From Clostridia bacterium (GTDB lineage: Bacteria > Bacillota > Clostridia > UMGS1810), in NCBI GenBank assembly GCA_017621495.1, contig JAGATB010000014.1:33892-97891 (forward strand): a stretch of 64,000 bases of DNA, in the 5' to 3' direction. The notes beneath the pieces were generated by a model, which had not been told where the DNA came from, did not search any database, and saw only the letters and a program-made list of their open reading frames with translations. Made by a program: the position numbers and the translations under genes. This document shows positions 42,965-54,079 of the stretch, piece after piece; position 1 is the first letter of the stretch; the number at the start of each line of letters is the position of its first letter.

Positions 42965-43386
42965 GATAGAGGAAAACATCCGCCCTGCGTAAAGGAGCAT
43001 ACCCTACGCCGACGGTGAGAACAGTTTTGGTATCTGTAATTTTCGTCTAAGCGATTTTCGGGGTCGAGCTGAACCGTTCGCGGTTGCTCACTTGTGCAGC
43101 TCTAAACGGTCGGAATAATAAGGGAACTGAATCCATATTCCGCCCGTTTCCCCTCGAAAATCCCTTATACTCAAAAACAGCTACCAAAAACTAACCTCAA
43201 GGTCGTCTACGGGTATGCTTCTTTACTCCGAGCGGGGTGGTGGTTCTGTAAATATGTGCACAAGCATTATGCATAATGTGTAGGGTTCGGCGATTTTCGA
43301 CGAACCGTTTTCGGCACATCCTAAAGGCTGTGCCCTACAATAAATCCGGTACTTTGAACTGCATAGGGCGGATGTTTTCCTCTATC
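42965..43386. mobile_element. 422-bp MITE-like element with 22-bp perfect terminal inverted repeats
   Basis: The first and last 22 bases are perfect reverse complements (start GATAGAGGAAAACATC). A second inverted pair lies just inside, near 42989-43010 and 43203-43225, and there is no convincing reading frame. A second copy starts at 63861 with about 90% identity over the part in view. It lies between the trmFO stop, 8 bases away, and the leucine-rich-repeat gene. A target duplication is not clear. Size, ends and lack of coding fit a non-autonomous element. Confidence 0.8.
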
Positions 43387-43394
43387 AAGAATAT

Positions 43395-44692
43395 TTACAA
43401 CTGCTTCTTAATTTCTTCAATCTTTTCCAGTGCTCTTTGAGAAATCAGTGCATTTTTTTCTCTCTTTTTACGCACACGCTTTTCAAGGGGGTCTATGATT
43501 CCGAATGTTACATTCATGGGTTGGAAATCTCCCGTTGAGCCTTCGCTTATGTAGTGAGCAAGTCCACCGGTTGCCGTAAGCCTTGTAAAGTCCACCATAT
43601 CCTCTCCAAGGAGCATTTTTGCCATATTAATGCCTGCAGCCATACCGCTGGATGCGGACTCTACGTAACCCTCCACACCGGTTATCTGTCCGGCAAAGAA
43701 GGTCTTGGGGCTGTTTATCACCTGATAATATTTGTTGAGAAGCTGAGGCGAATTTATAAATGTGTTGCGGTGCATCACACCGTATCGTACGAATTCTGCA
43801 TTTTCCAGTCCGGGTATCATGGAGAATACTCTCTTTTGCTCGCCGAATTTCAGATGTGTCTGGAATCCCACTATGTTGTAGAGAGTGCCGTCCTTGTTGT
43901 CCTGACGGAGCTGCACAACCGCATGGGGCAGGGTGCCGTCCTTGGGATTTTCCAATCCTACCGGCTTTAACGGGCCGAAAAGCAGGGTGTCTTTGCCTCT
44001 TTTTGCCATGGTCTCTACCGGCATGCAGCCCTCAAACACGGTCTTGTTATCTGCTCCGTGAACCTCGGCAAGCTCAGCATTTATAAGCTCTTCGTAAAAG
44101 GCATTGTATTCATCCTCTGTCATAGGGCAGTTGATATAATCATCCGTGCCTCTGCCGTATCGTGAAGCCCTGTATGCTTTGGTCATATCTATACTTTCGG
44201 TGGTCACTATGGGTGCTGCCGCATCGAAAAAGTGCAGATATTTATCTCCCAGAAACTCCCTTATGCTTTCATAAAGTGAGTCAGAAGTAAGTGGACCGGA
44301 AGCTACGATGGTGTATTCATCCGGGTCTATGGATTCTATCTCTTCGTTAACTATTTCTATATTTTCATGCTCTGCCACTTTAGCCGTCACAAGCTTTGAA
44401 AAGCCTACTCTGTCTACTGCCAGGGCACCCCCTGCAGGTAATCTGGTAGCATCTGCACACTCCATTACGAGCGAGCCCAGCTCTCTCATTTCCTGCTTCA
44501 AGAGACCCACTGCATTCTCAAGCATATCGGAGCGCAGAGAGTTGGAGCACACCAGCTCACAGAGTGAGGGCAGGTTGTGTGCCGGGGAAAATTTATGCGG
44601 CTTCATGTCATACAGCTTTACATGTATTCCTCGTTTGGCGAGCTGCCATGCTGCTTCACAGCCTGCCAGTCCGCCGCCGATAACCTTTACTA

Positions 44693-44696
<4 letters not shown>
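43395..44696 (-). CDS. trmFO: Folate/FAD-dependent tRNA m5U54 methyltransferase TrmFO
   Basis: The 433-aa protein has the FAD motif '[19 protein letters not shown]' and the family blocks '[20 protein letters not shown]', '[17 protein letters not shown]', '[28 protein letters not shown]' and '[19 protein letters not shown]'. It methylates U54 in the T-loop using methylene-tetrahydrofolate. Its start overlaps the topA stop by 4 bases (ATGA). Confidence 0.97.
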
Positions 44697-46750
<2,054 letters not shown>

Positions 46751-46810
46751 TTTGATATATGTTCCTTTCGTTGTGCCTTGGCACAAATATATGAATTATT
46801 AATTATTTTA

Positions 46811-47929
46811 TCATGTTCTTGAATAAAATCCACCCGGAAGCTTGATTACCTTGCCGGATAGCTCCAGCATGAGCAATGTGGCATTGAGAGTGGCTATATC
46901 AAGCTTGCTTATCTCGCATATGGTGTCGGTATGAATACTCCCTTCGCCGATTGCCGCCAGGATTTTGTCCTCAGGTGTTTTGCTGACGGAGGTTTGTGTA
47001 TCGGGATCTGCCGATATCCTCACGGGCTGTGCCGTAAATAAATGCGGATAGTCAAACCTGTAATATGACAGGATATCTTCTACACAGGTTGCTACATGTG
47101 CACCGTCCTTTATCAGGTAGTTGGTACCCTTGGAATAAACAGAGGTAATGTTGCCCGGCACGGCAAATACATCTCTGTCTTGCTCGGTCGCTGATTTAGC
47201 GGTTATCAGCGAACCGCTCTTAAAATCCGCCTCTACCACCAGTGTACCGTGACACAGACCCGATATTATACGGTTTCGCTCCGGGAAGTGGTATTTTTCC
47301 GGAGTGGTACCCAGAGGGTATTCGCTTATCACGGCGCCGGTTTTCAGTATATCTTTCATGAGGGGTGCATTCGCCTTGGGATATGCCAGGTCTACACCGC
47401 TGCCTACAACTGCTATGGTAGGGGTGTCTCCTGCCAGTGCACCCTCGTGGGATTTGGCATCTATACCCAGTGCCATACCGCTTACAACCACAGCACCGCT
47501 CAGCGACAGCTCCCGTGCAAACTTAAATGCACAGGATTTACCGTAGTTGGTCGCCTTCCTGGTGCCTACCATGGCAATTGCCAGACGGTTGGTCATATCG
47601 GGCATATGCCCTCGGCAGTAAAGCACTGTAGGAGGGTCATGTATTGTTTTCAAAAGCTCCGGGTAATCAGGAGAATCTATAGTTATAATTTTCCCACCCA
47701 GGTTAGTCATCTTGTCCAGCGTCACAAGACAGCTGTCCAAATCTTTTTTTGTCAGTAAATTCAGTTCTTCCGCAGAGAATATATCCATCTCTGCATAATC
47801 GGAGAGATTGGCTTTGTAAATATTCTCTATATTGCCGAAGTGTTCAAGAAGGTGATACTGCTTACTGCGTGACAGGCATACTTTTTCATGAAGCCAAAGC
47901 CACTTTATTATATTGTCCAAAGATATCAT
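46811..47929 (-). CDS. dprA: DNA-processing protein DprA/Smf
   Basis: The 372-aa protein has the Rossmann-like DprA core: 'AMVGTRKATNYGKSCAFKFARELSLSGAVVVSGMALGIDAKSHEGAL', 'PTIAVVGSGVDLAYP' and 'FPERNRIISGL'. It also has a C-terminal winged-helix-like region. DprA protects incoming single-stranded DNA and loads RecA in natural transformation. A TTG at 47935 and an ATG at 47929 are both possible starts; neither has a well-spaced ribosome site. It leads the dprA-topA-trmFO cluster. Other competence genes are not in the window. Confidence 0.93.
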   Translation of the reverse strand: MISLDNIIKWLWLHEKVCLSRSKQYHLLEHFGNIENIYKANLSDYAEMDIFSAEELNLLTKKDLDSCLVTLDKMTNLGGKIITIDSPDYPELLKTIHDPPTVLYCRGHMPDMTNRLAIAMVGTRKATNYGKSCAFKFARELSLSGAVVVSGMALGIDAKSHEGALAGDTPTIAVVGSGVDLAYPKANAPLMKDILKTGAVISEYPLGTTPEKYHFPERNRIISGLCHGTLVVEADFKSGSLITAKSATEQDRDVFAVPGNITSVYSKGTNYLIKDGAHVATCVEDILSYYRFDYPHLFTAQPVRISADPDTQTSVSKTPEDKILAAIGEGSIHTDTICEISKLDIATLNATLLMLELSGKVIKLPGGFYSRT

Positions 47930-48261
47930 CTCCAAAAGTCTTTTACAAATACATTACTATAAACTTTCGGATTTGTAAAGAGTTTTTTTAAAAATTTTTT
48001 ATTATAATGAAGAAAGAATAACTTTTGAGAGTTAAAAATCTACATTTTTCAACAAACAAATTTGGGTATTTTACGCAAAAAAACATAGGGGTGTAATTGT
48101 GCATTGTAAAAATCTAACAAAAAATTACATATATTTTTGGTATCTATAAAAAAGGAAATATGTGTGTTAATATCGAAATAGTGAATATAGGAGTGTTTTC
48201 CACTTCAATAATGTTTCATAGAAGCAATTTAATTGCTCAAAATACAAGGAGGATGAGACCA
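47930..48261. other. Intergenic region between divergent dprA and the EF-G-like gene
   Basis: The region is AT-rich with no terminator hairpin or repeat that I can support. It must contain both promoters, but I found no clean -35/-10 pair. An upstream in-frame extension of the EF-G-like gene runs through part of it and is probably not translated. Confidence 0.4.
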
Positions 48262-50319
48262 ATGATTAGTACGGAAAAAATAAGGAACGTGTGCATACTT
48301 GCACATTCAAACGCAGGCAAAACTTCACTTTGTGAGGCTATGCTTCACAAGGCAGAGCTTATAGACCGCATAGGCACTACCGAGGACGGAAACACCGTGT
48401 CGGATTTTGACCCGGAAGAAATCAAGAGAAAAATCTCTGTCAACACCTCTGTAATACCTATTGAATGGAACGGCGCCAAGATTAACCTGCTGGATACCCC
48501 CGGTACGGCGGACTTTGTGGGTGAACAGCTGGAGGGTGCATCTGTGTGCGGCAGTGCGCTTATCGTAGTAAGCGGTAAATCCGGTGTGAGCGCAGGTACG
48601 GAGCGTGCATGGAACATTGCAGCCAAAAAATCCAAGATTGTATTTGTAAACAAGCTTGATGATATGAAGGCAGACTACGCCAAGGTTGTGGAGCAGCTTA
48701 ATGATGCCTTTGGCAAGAGTATAGCACCCTTTACATTCCCCATAAAAGAAGGTGACAAGCTCACCGGATTTGTAGATGTTATCAAGATGCGTGCCAAGAT
48801 GTTCTCACCGGACGGTGATACACACAGATACGAGGAAATCCCCGATGCATTCAAGGACATCGCCGCAAGAAGCCGTGACCTACTGCTGGAAGCCGTGGCA
48901 GAGGTAAGCGATGAGCTTATGGAAAAATACTTTGGCGGTGAGGAATTTACCGAGGACGAAATTAAGGCGGCACTGAGAGTAGGTATCAAGGACGGTACAG
49001 TGGTTCCCGTTATCTGCGGAAGTGTAAATGCCAAGATAGGTATAACCCACCTTTTGAATACTATAGCTGATTATATGCCATCTCCAAATGAGTTTATACA
49101 TACGGAAGGTGAAAATAAAAAGACAGGCGATATCGTGGAAATTAACTGCGATGTATCCGAGCCTACGGTAGTACATGTATTTAAGACTGTAGTAGATAAT
49201 TACGTAGGTAAGCTGTCCTACTTTAAGGTGCTGTCCGGTTCATTGAAGCCCGACTCTATGCTGGTAAACCCTGCAAAGGGTAAGGAAGAGAAGGTAGCCA
49301 AGATTTATGTGGTAAGAGGCAAAAAGCAGACCGAGGTAAGTCAGCTTAATGCCGGTGACATAGGTGCTACTGCTAAGCTTGCAGTAACCGAAACCGGAGA
49401 CACTCTCTGCGACCCTGCATTCCCAGTGGCAATCGGTGCCATCAGCTTCCCCAAGCCTGTGCTCTCTATGGCTATAGAGCCCAAGGCAAAGGGAGATGAA
49501 GAAAAGATAAGTGCCGGTCTCAGCAAGCTGGCAAGCGAAGACAGGACCTTTAGCTATATGCGTAATCACGAAACACACGAGTCTATCATATCCGGTGTGG
49601 GCGAGCAGCATATCAATGTAATCTGCTCTAAACTGGAAGGTAAGTTCGGTGTATCCGTCAACTTAAAGGAACCTAAGACACCTTACAGAGAAGCTATCAA
49701 ATCCAAGGTTAAGGTAGAGGGCAAACACAAGAAGCAGTCCGGCGGCCACGGTCAGTACGGTCACGTGTGGATTGAATTTGAGCCTGTAGAAAGCGAAGAG
49801 CTGGTATTTGAAGAAAAGGTAGTAGGCGGTGCAGTACCCAAGAACTTCTTCCCCGCTGTAGAAAAGGGCATCAAGGATGCCATGAAGGAAGGCGTGCTTG
49901 CAGGATATCCAGTAGTTAACCTCAAGGCTACTCTGCTTGACGGCTCCTACCACTCTGTGGATTCCTCGGAAATGGCATTTAAGACAGCTGCTTCCATAGC
50001 ATATAAAGAGGGTCTCCCCAAGGCTAAACCGGTAATTCTGGAGCCTGTGGGTAATGCCAAGGTGCTGGTGCCCAATGCATACACAGGTGATGTAGTAGGT
50101 GACCTCAACAAGAGAAGAGGAAGAATCCTGGGCATGAACCCCATAGATAACAACACCACCGAGATAGAGGCTATAGTTCCTGCATCCGAGATGAAGAAGT
50201 ATGCTACAGATTTAAGAGCACTTACAAACGGCAGAGGAAGCTTTGATTATGAGATAACAAATTATGAAGAAGCACCTCAGATGATTGCAGATAAGGTGAT
50301 TGCGGAAGCCAAAAAATAA
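48262..50319 (+). CDS. Elongation factor G-like GTPase (EF-G paralogue type)
   Basis: The ATG at 48262, nine bases after AAGGAGG, gives 685 aa. G1 is 'AHSNAGKTSL', G3 'DTPGTADFVGE' and G4 'NKLDD'; the EF-G domains II-V follow, with 'GVGEQHINVICSKLEGKFGVSVNLKEPKTPYREAI' and 'GAVPKNFFPAVEKGIKDAMKEG'. The altered G1 (SNAGKT rather than DAGKTT) and the lack of str-operon neighbours (rpsL, rpsG, tuf) point to the EF-G-2/FusA2-like paralogue subfamily. Its exact role is uncertain (accessory translocation or ribosome recycling). Confidence 0.9.
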   Translation: MISTEKIRNVCILAHSNAGKTSLCEAMLHKAELIDRIGTTEDGNTVSDFDPEEIKRKISVNTSVIPIEWNGAKINLLDTPGTADFVGEQLEGASVCGSALIVVSGKSGVSAGTERAWNIAAKKSKIVFVNKLDDMKADYAKVVEQLNDAFGKSIAPFTFPIKEGDKLTGFVDVIKMRAKMFSPDGDTHRYEEIPDAFKDIAARSRDLLLEAVAEVSDELMEKYFGGEEFTEDEIKAALRVGIKDGTVVPVICGSVNAKIGITHLLNTIADYMPSPNEFIHTEGENKKTGDIVEINCDVSEPTVVHVFKTVVDNYVGKLSYFKVLSGSLKPDSMLVNPAKGKEEKVAKIYVVRGKKQTEVSQLNAGDIGATAKLAVTETGDTLCDPAFPVAIGAISFPKPVLSMAIEPKAKGDEEKISAGLSKLASEDRTFSYMRNHETHESIISGVGEQHINVICSKLEGKFGVSVNLKEPKTPYREAIKSKVKVEGKHKKQSGGHGQYGHVWIEFEPVESEELVFEEKVVGGAVPKNFFPAVEKGIKDAMKEGVLAGYPVVNLKATLLDGSYHSVDSSEMAFKTAASIAYKEGLPKAKPVILEPVGNAKVLVPNAYTGDVVGDLNKRRGRILGMNPIDNNTTEIEAIVPASEMKKYATDLRALTNGRGSFDYEITNYEEAPQMIADKVIAEAKK

Positions 50320-50327
50320 CCAAAATT

Positions 50328-50357
50328 ATGCGGAGCGAAAATATAATCGCTCCGCAT
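50328..50357 (+). terminator. Hairpin after the EF-G-like gene
   Basis: An 11-bp ATGCGGAGCGA/TCGCTCCGCAT stem follows the stop by 8 bases. No clear T-run follows, so termination strength is uncertain. Confidence 0.65.
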
Positions 50358-50501
50358 TGCTGGTTAAAGGATTATATTTCAGGATTGAAAAGAGAAACTA
50401 AGTAGATATAAACTCCAATCTATAATAATCCCCCAAAATATATCTCAGCTGCATTTATCACAAAAAAATCAACAAAATTTTTTGCTGTTTTATTACATGG
50501 A

Positions 50502-50530
50502 TTGACAAAATCAAATATTTGTATTATTAT
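50502..50530 (+). promoter_or_regulatory. Promoter of the first zinc-ribbon gene
   Basis: TTGACA (50502-50507), a 17-base spacer and TATTAT (50525-50530). Confidence 0.7.
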
Positions 50531-50596
50531 AATATAAAAGGAAATATAAATGTATGGTAATGCATTTAAAATTTTATAAGATAGGGGCGAATAAAA

Positions 50597-51004
50597 ATGG
50601 CAGATTTTTTTGGTAAGATGAAAGACACCCTTAACAAAGGTGTGGCAACGGTGAGCACAGGCTCAAAGACAATGATTGAAAAATCAAAGATGAATTCATG
50701 CATCAAGACTTTGGAGGATGAGATCAAGCAGCTTTCCGAGATAATGGGCATGAAGCTTTACAACTATTGTGCATCCAATCCCGACGGGGATATCCCCAGA
50801 GCAGAGTTTGTGAGCTTTTGCGCGGAGATATCCGGCAGAAATGAGCAGATTAAGCAGTACAGAGCAAAGATTGCCGAGCTTGAAGCTGAGATGAACCAGG
50901 TTACAGGCACTGCCGCAAGCAATGTTCCCGTTACCTGCACATGCGGTCAGGTTAACTCCCCCGGTGCTAAGTTCTGTGCAAAGTGCGGTAAGCAGTTGTT
51001 CTAA
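50597..51004 (+). CDS. Small coiled-coil protein with C-terminal zinc ribbon
   Basis: The 135-aa protein has an N-terminal amphipathic stretch, a coiled coil (about 35-105, with 'RNEQIKQYRAKIAELEAEM') and a zinc ribbon at the C-terminus ('CTCGQVNSPGAKFCAKCG'). No enzyme motif or transmembrane segment is present. This architecture is common and uncharacterised in Clostridia. It has its own promoter and terminator. Confidence 0.8.
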   Translation: MADFFGKMKDTLNKGVATVSTGSKTMIEKSKMNSCIKTLEDEIKQLSEIMGMKLYNYCASNPDGDIPRAEFVSFCAEISGRNEQIKQYRAKIAELEAEMNQVTGTAASNVPVTCTCGQVNSPGAKFCAKCGKQLF

Positions 51005-51019
51005 AATTTACTTGATAAA

Positions 51020-51053
51020 GGGGCTGGTATGACTTTTTTACAGCTCCTTTTTT
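51020..51053 (+). terminator. Terminator of the coiled-coil zinc-ribbon gene
   Basis: A 7-bp GGGGCTG/CAGCTCC stem (one wobble) is followed by six Ts. The loop contains GACTTTTTTAC, shared with other intergenic hairpins in the window. Confidence 0.75.
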
Positions 51054-51068
51054 AATGGAGGATCAGAT

Positions 51069-52058
51069 ATGAATTGTCCAAAATGTAATAAACCATTAAC
51101 ATCCGGCAGCCTTTTTTGCCCGGGATGCGGTACACCGGTCTCCAAGCTGCATGAGGCATCTGCTGCCAAAGAGATACCTACAGCGCCCATAAGCTCTGAA
51201 CAAATGCAGAGAACCATGACAATACCGGTTATAAGAGATGTGCCCAAATCTTCTCGCACAGATTCACCTATTGAGGGTCAACCTCAGCAAAGAGATTATA
51301 ATCCACCGAGCACTACGCGCAGAAACCTGCTTATATTCTTTATAGTATTTTTCTCGGTTGTGCTCATAGGGCTTTTGGTTTTCATAGGATTTATGATGAG
51401 CAGCAGTGTTGCTACACGTGAGCACGGCACCGATCGTGATGATACATCAGTAGTCCGCTCTGAAGAAAAACACACCCCCTCGGATAATAAGAGCACAGAG
51501 AATGAAGCCGACAAATCTGATGATAAAGAAGACGAAAGTGCAAAAAAGGTGAAGAAGTCCAAGAAAGCCGGCGGTGCATCCAACAGCAAGAAGGACAGCG
51601 GCAGGGTAAAAGTAGACACAGGATTTGGCTTCGCTTACGGAGTGGCGATTGAAGATACCAAGCGGGATTATACTACTCTAACCAGCAGAGATTACAGCTA
51701 TAAATGTGATTTTCCTTCTGATTTTGAGTATGAATTTGATGACGGAGAAGAGATACGCTATGCTGCTGCCGATAATACAGCATACATGGATATAGGTGCA
51801 GGCGAAAATCTTCTTGGCCTTACTGCGTCAGAAGTCAAGGCAAATACACAGGCGAATGTAGACGGTACCGTAACTTACGAAGCAATCGGTGATGACTGGT
51901 ATGCCATGAGTATAGAAAAGGATGGAGTATCCTATTATCAGAAGTGCTTTGTGGATGAATACATCCGATATTTTGAAGTTGTCTGCCCCACGGAGTACGT
52001 GGATGTATATGATGATTATATAACGGAGATTGAAGCAACATTTAAACGAACTGAATAA
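51069..52058 (+). CDS. Membrane-anchored zinc-ribbon protein with an extracellular C-terminal domain
   Basis: The 329-aa protein starts with a zinc ribbon ('CPKCNKPLTSGSLFCPGCG'). It has a disordered linker, a transmembrane helix at about 88-112, a charged low-complexity stretch (about 120-180) and a ~140-residue extracellular domain with aromatic-rich strands ('YSYKCDFPSDFEYEF', 'YYQKCFVDEYIRYFEVVCP'). The C-terminal domain resembles lipoprotein-like ligand-binding folds, but I do not recognise a family. The start follows GGAGGATC. Confidence 0.8.
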   Translation: MNCPKCNKPLTSGSLFCPGCGTPVSKLHEASAAKEIPTAPISSEQMQRTMTIPVIRDVPKSSRTDSPIEGQPQQRDYNPPSTTRRNLLIFFIVFFSVVLIGLLVFIGFMMSSSVATREHGTDRDDTSVVRSEEKHTPSDNKSTENEADKSDDKEDESAKKVKKSKKAGGASNSKKDSGRVKVDTGFGFAYGVAIEDTKRDYTTLTSRDYSYKCDFPSDFEYEFDDGEEIRYAAADNTAYMDIGAGENLLGLTASEVKANTQANVDGTVTYEAIGDDWYAMSIEKDGVSYYQKCFVDEYIRYFEVVCPTEYVDVYDDYITEIEATFKRTE

Positions 52059-52111
52059 TATTTTGAATTTTTCTACAAAATTTTGCAGATTTTTTATGCA
52101 AAAATCCGATA

Positions 52112-52140
52112 TTGACTTTAGTGTGATAATGTGATAAAAT
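52112..52140 (+). promoter_or_regulatory. Promoter of the tyrosine T-box operon
   Basis: TTGACT (52112-52117), a 17-base spacer and TAAAAT (52135-52140). Confidence 0.8.
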
Positions 52141-52146
52141 TATTGT

Positions 52147-52433
52147 AATTTAATATTAAATGCGATGACCGAAAACAAGTAGCTGTATTTTGAGTCTTGA
52201 GAGAGTTGCCGGTTGCTGCGAGGCAATGATGATGGTACAGGCGAATACATTTTGAGAGCAGTGCACCCAAAGGGATTTGTCCCAAGTAGGCTGCAACGGG
52301 AGTTCCCGTCACAGAACTAAGGTATTATGACGTACCTGATAAGGTCGCTGCTGTGAGGCAACGGTGAACTGAGGTGGTACCACGAGTTTTATCTCGTCCT
52401 CTGGATTATTTCATGAGGGCGGGATTTTTTTAT
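52147..52433 (+). ncRNA. T-box leader with a UAC (tyrosine) specifier
   Basis: Stem I is well defined. AGTA (52178-52181) faces GAA-UAC (specifier 52246-52248) in an internal loop between AAAA/TTTT and CTGTA/TACAG helices. The distal loop reads GGTTGCTGCGA. The conserved T-box sequence is TGGTACCACG (52375-52384, one change from the usual ACCGCG). The terminator stem (52392-52401 with 52415-52424) is followed by seven or more Ts. Uncharged tRNA-Tyr should allow read-through into the symporter gene 30 bases downstream. Confidence 0.93.
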
Positions 52434-52465
52434 ATTCTGCCCCAAAATTTGAAAGGGTGGTTTAA

Positions 52466-54010
52466 ATGATTATGAAGGTTGGATTATTGGTTGTGTTTTT
52501 TGCAATTATGATTGCTGTGGGCATCTACTGCAAAAAGCACTCAACAGATGTAAACGGCTTCGTGCTTGGCGGTCGTTCGGTAGGACCCTGGCTTACAGCT
52601 TTTGCTTACGGTACATCTTACTTTTCGGCAGTTATATTTGTAGGATATGCGGGTCAGTTCGGTTGGAAGTTTGGTATTGCATCCACCTGGATAGGTATAG
52701 GCAACGCTGTGCTGGGTTCGCTTCTTGCATGGGTAGTACTGGGTAGAAGGACCAGACTCATGAGCCAGCACCTGCAGAGTGCTACAATGCCTGAGTACTT
52801 TGGTAAGAGATACATGAGCACAGCACTTAAAATAGCGGCTTCGGTTATAGTATTTATATTTCTTATTCCATACACTGCGTCGCTGTACAACGGTCTGTCC
52901 AGACTGTTTTCTATGGCATTCCCCGGCATCGATTATTCGGCATGTGTAATTATCATGGCGATACTTACCGGTATCTATGTTATAGCGGGCGGCTACATGG
53001 CTACTGCTATCAATGACTTTATACAGGGTATTATAATGCTTGTAGGTATCGTTTCCGTTATAGCGGCTGTACTTTCCAAAAACGGTGGATTTATTGAATC
53101 CCTCAACGGTCTTGCTCAAATTGAAGCAGAAGGAACTGCTCCCGGAGCTTTCAACTCCTTTTTCGGACCTGACCCATTGGGACTTATGTTCGTTGTAATC
53201 TTAACTTCGCTGGGTACATGGGGACTTCCTCAGATGGTTCAGAAATTTTATGCAATAAAGAGTGAGAAGGATATAACCAAGGGTACTATCATTTCTACCT
53301 TGTTCGCTGTTGTCGTAGCAGGAGGCTGCTACTTCCTGGGAGGTTTCGGCAGACTCTTTACCGACAACCTTACCTTCCTTGCAGATGGTTCAATTAAAGG
53401 TGGATTTGATGCAATCATACCCACCATGCTCTCGGGCCTTCCGGACATATTGATTGCGGTTGTCATCATACTGGTGCTCTCCGCTTCGATGTCTACACTT
53501 TCATCACTGGTTCTTGCATCAAGCTCTACACTTACACTGGACCTTATAAAGGGTCATGTTGTGAAGGACATGACAGAGAAAAAGCAGGTTCTAATAATGA
53601 GAATTCTCATTGTGGTGTTCATTGCAATCTCTGCTTACATAGCACTTAATAAGGATAAGCTCAGTGCCATTGCAGACATGATGGGTATCTCATGGGGTGC
53701 TCTTGCAGGTGCATTTTTAGCTCCCTTCCTCTATGGATTGTATTGGAAGAAGGCAACAAAGCTGTCTGTATGGGCAAGCTTCATCTTCGGTGCGGGAATC
53801 ATGATTTTGAACATGTTCATGAGACCTTCGTTCCCTGTAATCATGCAGTCTCCCATTAACTGCGGTGTTATAGCAATGCTCGGCGGACTTATTATAGTTC
53901 CGGCAGTAAGCTGGATTACGCCTAAACTTGATAATAAAGAAGTTGATGGTATGTTTAAGTGCTATGACACAGAAGTTACAGTTCCCGCAAAGGAATCTTT
54001 AGGTAAGTAA
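52466..54010 (+). CDS. Sodium:solute symporter (SSS family)
   Basis: The 514-aa protein has about 13 transmembrane helices. SSS-family landmarks include 'GVYCKKHSTDVNGFVLGGRSVGPWLTAFAYGTSYFSAVIFVGYAGQ'-like opening sequence, 'YVIAGGYMATAINDFIQGIIM' and 'SASMSTLSSLVLASSSTLTLDLI'. The substrate is not readable from sequence. Control by a tyrosine T-box and co-location with aryl-CoA ligases and indolepyruvate oxidoreductase suggest an aromatic acid such as 4-hydroxyphenylacetate, or tyrosine itself. It starts behind GAAAGGGTGG. Confidence 0.92.
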   Translation: MIMKVGLLVVFFAIMIAVGIYCKKHSTDVNGFVLGGRSVGPWLTAFAYGTSYFSAVIFVGYAGQFGWKFGIASTWIGIGNAVLGSLLAWVVLGRRTRLMSQHLQSATMPEYFGKRYMSTALKIAASVIVFIFLIPYTASLYNGLSRLFSMAFPGIDYSACVIIMAILTGIYVIAGGYMATAINDFIQGIIMLVGIVSVIAAVLSKNGGFIESLNGLAQIEAEGTAPGAFNSFFGPDPLGLMFVVILTSLGTWGLPQMVQKFYAIKSEKDITKGTIISTLFAVVVAGGCYFLGGFGRLFTDNLTFLADGSIKGGFDAIIPTMLSGLPDILIAVVIILVLSASMSTLSSLVLASSSTLTLDLIKGHVVKDMTEKKQVLIMRILIVVFIAISAYIALNKDKLSAIADMMGISWGALAGAFLAPFLYGLYWKKATKLSVWASFIFGAGIMILNMFMRPSFPVIMQSPINCGVIAMLGGLIIVPAVSWITPKLDNKEVDGMFKCYDTEVTVPAKESLGK

Positions 54011-54022
54011 TTAATACACAGA

Positions 54023-54051
54023 AAGGGTGCAGAGTCCGCTTTGCACCTTTA
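54023..54051 (+). terminator. Weak hairpin between the symporter and ligase genes
   Basis: AAAGG-GTGCA pairs with TGCACCTTT around one bulged base, followed by a short T-run at some distance. It may reduce rather than stop read-through. Confidence 0.4.
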
Positions 54052-54079
54052 TGTGGTTTTTGAAAGGACAGGTTTATAA

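Noticed and set aside
48160..48261. N-terminal extension of the EF-G-like protein
   Set aside because: The added 34 residues are unlike the family, and AAGGAGG lies inside them, nine bases before the family-consistent start at 48262.
52541..53080. Long minus-strand frame antisense to the symporter
   Set aside because: It lacks a family signature and ribosome site and lies wholly inside a well-supported transporter gene.
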